Source: JAJTFW01 sp046160245
Lineage (GTDB): Bacteria; Bacteroidota; Bacteroidia; AKYH767-A; OLB10
Assembly: GCA_046160245.1 (NCBI GenBank)
Contig: JBJXGU010000101.1
Span: 1 to 15,098, forward strand
DNA length: 15,098 nucleotides
Direction of reading: 5' to 3'
Below the pieces are notes generated by a model, which saw nothing but the letters and a program-made list of their open reading frames with translations, was not told the origin of the DNA and ran no database searches. Shown here in pieces: positions 13,958 to 15,098 of this stretch. A program made the translations under genes and the position numbers. Position 1 is the stretch's first letter; each line of letters begins with the position of its first letter.

Positions 13958-15064
13958 TTACTCATTCAAAAGCATTACACGTACATTACGTCTGAAATTT
14001 TCTCCTTCAATATTGATAAAGTAAAGTCCTGAAGATAAACTTACGAAGTTATTATCAGTTCCTCCCCAAAAAATCTGATGAGGCCCGGCGCTTCTTTCTT
14101 CGTCGATCAAGTTAGCCATGGTTTTACCAGTGACATCCGTTACATACGCTCTTACTCTTGTGTTTTTCTCCAATTGAAAGGAAATGGATGTAATGTCAGA
14201 AAATGGATTTGGACTTGCTTTTATTTCTGAAATCTCTTGATTGTTTTCATTTAAGCTGGTAGTACCTGTGATTCCTATTGATTCAGCATTTAAAATTTCT
14301 GTACCTGAACTTGGTACCGGTGAAGCACCGACCTTTTTATTGATAAAGGCAAGAATTTTTACGTTATTTTCATCCCATCCAGATGGAACTGTATAAGTAA
14401 AAGTTTTACTGTAAGAAGATCCCGCACTAACACTGGTGGGATTATTAACATCTCCCCACGAATCAACAGTTAAACTTGCTCTTACTACATCCTTTTGTAA
14501 GTAATTGGGTATTGGATTTCCTAACCCGTAAAAAGGTGACCCGGTTGTAGTGTTATAATAATTCGTTTGAGAGGTACTGATATTGTCTTCCAACAACAGG
14601 CAGGTAATTCGGGTTTCTTCATTTATAGAGGATACGAACGTATAATCTACAGTAACGTTTAATATTCGTGTTGTGGTATTAAATGTTTTTGAAATGTTAA
14701 CAGAAACCGGCGAGGTGACATTTAATCTAGCTGTAACTGCTCCTAACCAATAACCTCTGCTCATTACAAAAGCATTTCCAGAAGGATAAGTAAAACGATC
14801 AATAGCAGCTCTTGGGTATCCCGCAACTCCCAGAGCTGCATCTACTGCAGTAGCATAGGGAATGGTTAGAGCATCGGTGATATGCATTCCTGCAGAGATA
14901 ATTGTATTGGGGTACGCAGCTTCAATGTTACCAAGAATGTAATGACCGTCTGGGCAGTAACCACACCAGGTACCAGTAAATTCTTCAACTAAAATTTTTC
15001 TGTTGACTTGTGCAGTGGCTTGAATAGAAAATCCAAGCAATAATAAGCATATAAGTTTTTTCAT
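13958..15064 (-). CDS. Omp28-related thioredoxin-fold exported protein with T9SS type A sorting domain
   Basis: The 368-aa product starts MKKLICLLLLGFSIQATAQ, a standard signal peptide. Next comes KILVEEFTGTWCGYCPDG, with C34-x2-C37 as the redox-like CxxC of a thioredoxin-like fold, and GYPRAAIDR (about residues 82-90), which fits the cis-proline loop. The central beta-rich part (about 110-270) matches the Omp28-related family of Bacteroidota surface proteins (PSGWDENNVKILAFI). The tail has SPNPFSDITSISFQL, YVTDVTGKTM, SSGLYFINIEG and a final RNVRVMLLNE, a T9SS type A sorting domain. Predicted location is the outer surface or secreted. Whether the CxxC is used in disulfide chemistry or is structural is unknown. 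On the minus strand TACCTTTA and TAAATTTA upstream of the ATG are one-mismatch -7 boxes; the rest of the promoter is beyond the window. Confidence 0.88.
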   Translation of the reverse strand: MKKLICLLLLGFSIQATAQVNRKILVEEFTGTWCGYCPDGHYILGNIEAAYPNTIISAGMHITDALTIPYATAVDAALGVAGYPRAAIDRFTYPSGNAFVMSRGYWLGAVTARLNVTSPVSVNISKTFNTTTRILNVTVDYTFVSSINEETRITCLLLEDNISTSQTNYYNTTTGSPFYGLGNPIPNYLQKDVVRASLTVDSWGDVNNPTSVSAGSSYSKTFTYTVPSGWDENNVKILAFINKKVGASPVPSSGTEILNAESIGITGTTSLNENNQEISEIKASPNPFSDITSISFQLEKNTRVRAYVTDVTGKTMANLIDEERSAGPHQIFWGGTDNNFVSLSSGLYFINIEGENFRRNVRVMLLNE

Positions 15065-15098
15065 TTTGATGGTGTTAAATTTATATAAAGGTAAAAAA

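Noticed and set aside
13950..13967. AATGAGT/ACTCATT inverted repeat at the Omp28-like stop codon as a terminator
   Set aside because: The arms leave a 1-nt gap and cannot form a hairpin loop, and no T-tract follows.
1..15098. CRISPR array, tRNA, rRNA, insertion sequence or phage genes
   Set aside because: No regularly spaced repeat-spacer pattern, tRNA-like fold, transposase or integrase motif was seen; all long coding regions have other assignments.

Overview
The window looks like chromosomal DNA of a free-living or environmental member of the Bacteroidota. The DNA is AT-rich. Three secreted proteins end in type A C-terminal sorting domains of the type IX secretion system (T9SS). The Nif3-like plus C4 zinc-ribbon gene pair, the two-component propeller sensor kinase and the choice-of-anchor B protein are all typical of that phylum. 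Several genes have the Bacteroidota promoter -7 box TAnnTTTG upstream, and Shine-Dalgarno sequences are not evident. The genus cannot be named from the sequence. I see no rRNA, tRNA, CRISPR array, transposase or phage gene.

Left part (1-3723). The window opens inside a minus-strand class V aminotransferase whose first 90 codons are visible. Next is a plus-strand THUMP/RlmL-type RNA methyltransferase, which probably starts at TTG 492. It converges on a minus-strand operon of a Nif3-like dinuclear-metal protein followed 2 nt later by a C4 zinc-ribbon coiled-coil protein. A strong bidirectional terminator lies between the convergent ends.

Middle part (3724-8269). lpxK (lipid A 4'-kinase) diverges from the Nif3 operon across only 60 bp and may be leaderless. 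It is followed by a secreted choice-of-anchor B protein with a T9SS tail. A convergent mutT-like Nudix gene has its stop codon inside a shared bidirectional terminator hairpin. Upstream of it on the minus strand is a T9SS-sorted protein with Ig-like repeats, which has the best promoter and the cleanest terminator in the window.

Right part (8270-15098). A 290-bp divergent intergenic region leads into a plus-strand signalling operon. It encodes a 1127-aa membrane sensor kinase (14 propeller-type repeats, Y_Y_Y domain, one membrane helix, PAS, HisKA_2, HATPase), then a REC-PAS-LytTR response regulator 14 nt downstream, then a SAM-dependent methyltransferase 2 nt after that. The window closes with a minus-strand, T9SS-sorted Omp28/thioredoxin-like protein.

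The part most worth following up is the kinase - REC-PAS-LytTR regulator - methyltransferase operon. It carries the periplasmic sensor architecture of classical Bacteroidota hybrid sugar sensors, but its kinase core and DNA-binding output are different. It is transcribed divergently from a surface-protein gene that is a plausible, untested target. I found nothing that can be called a proven new system.
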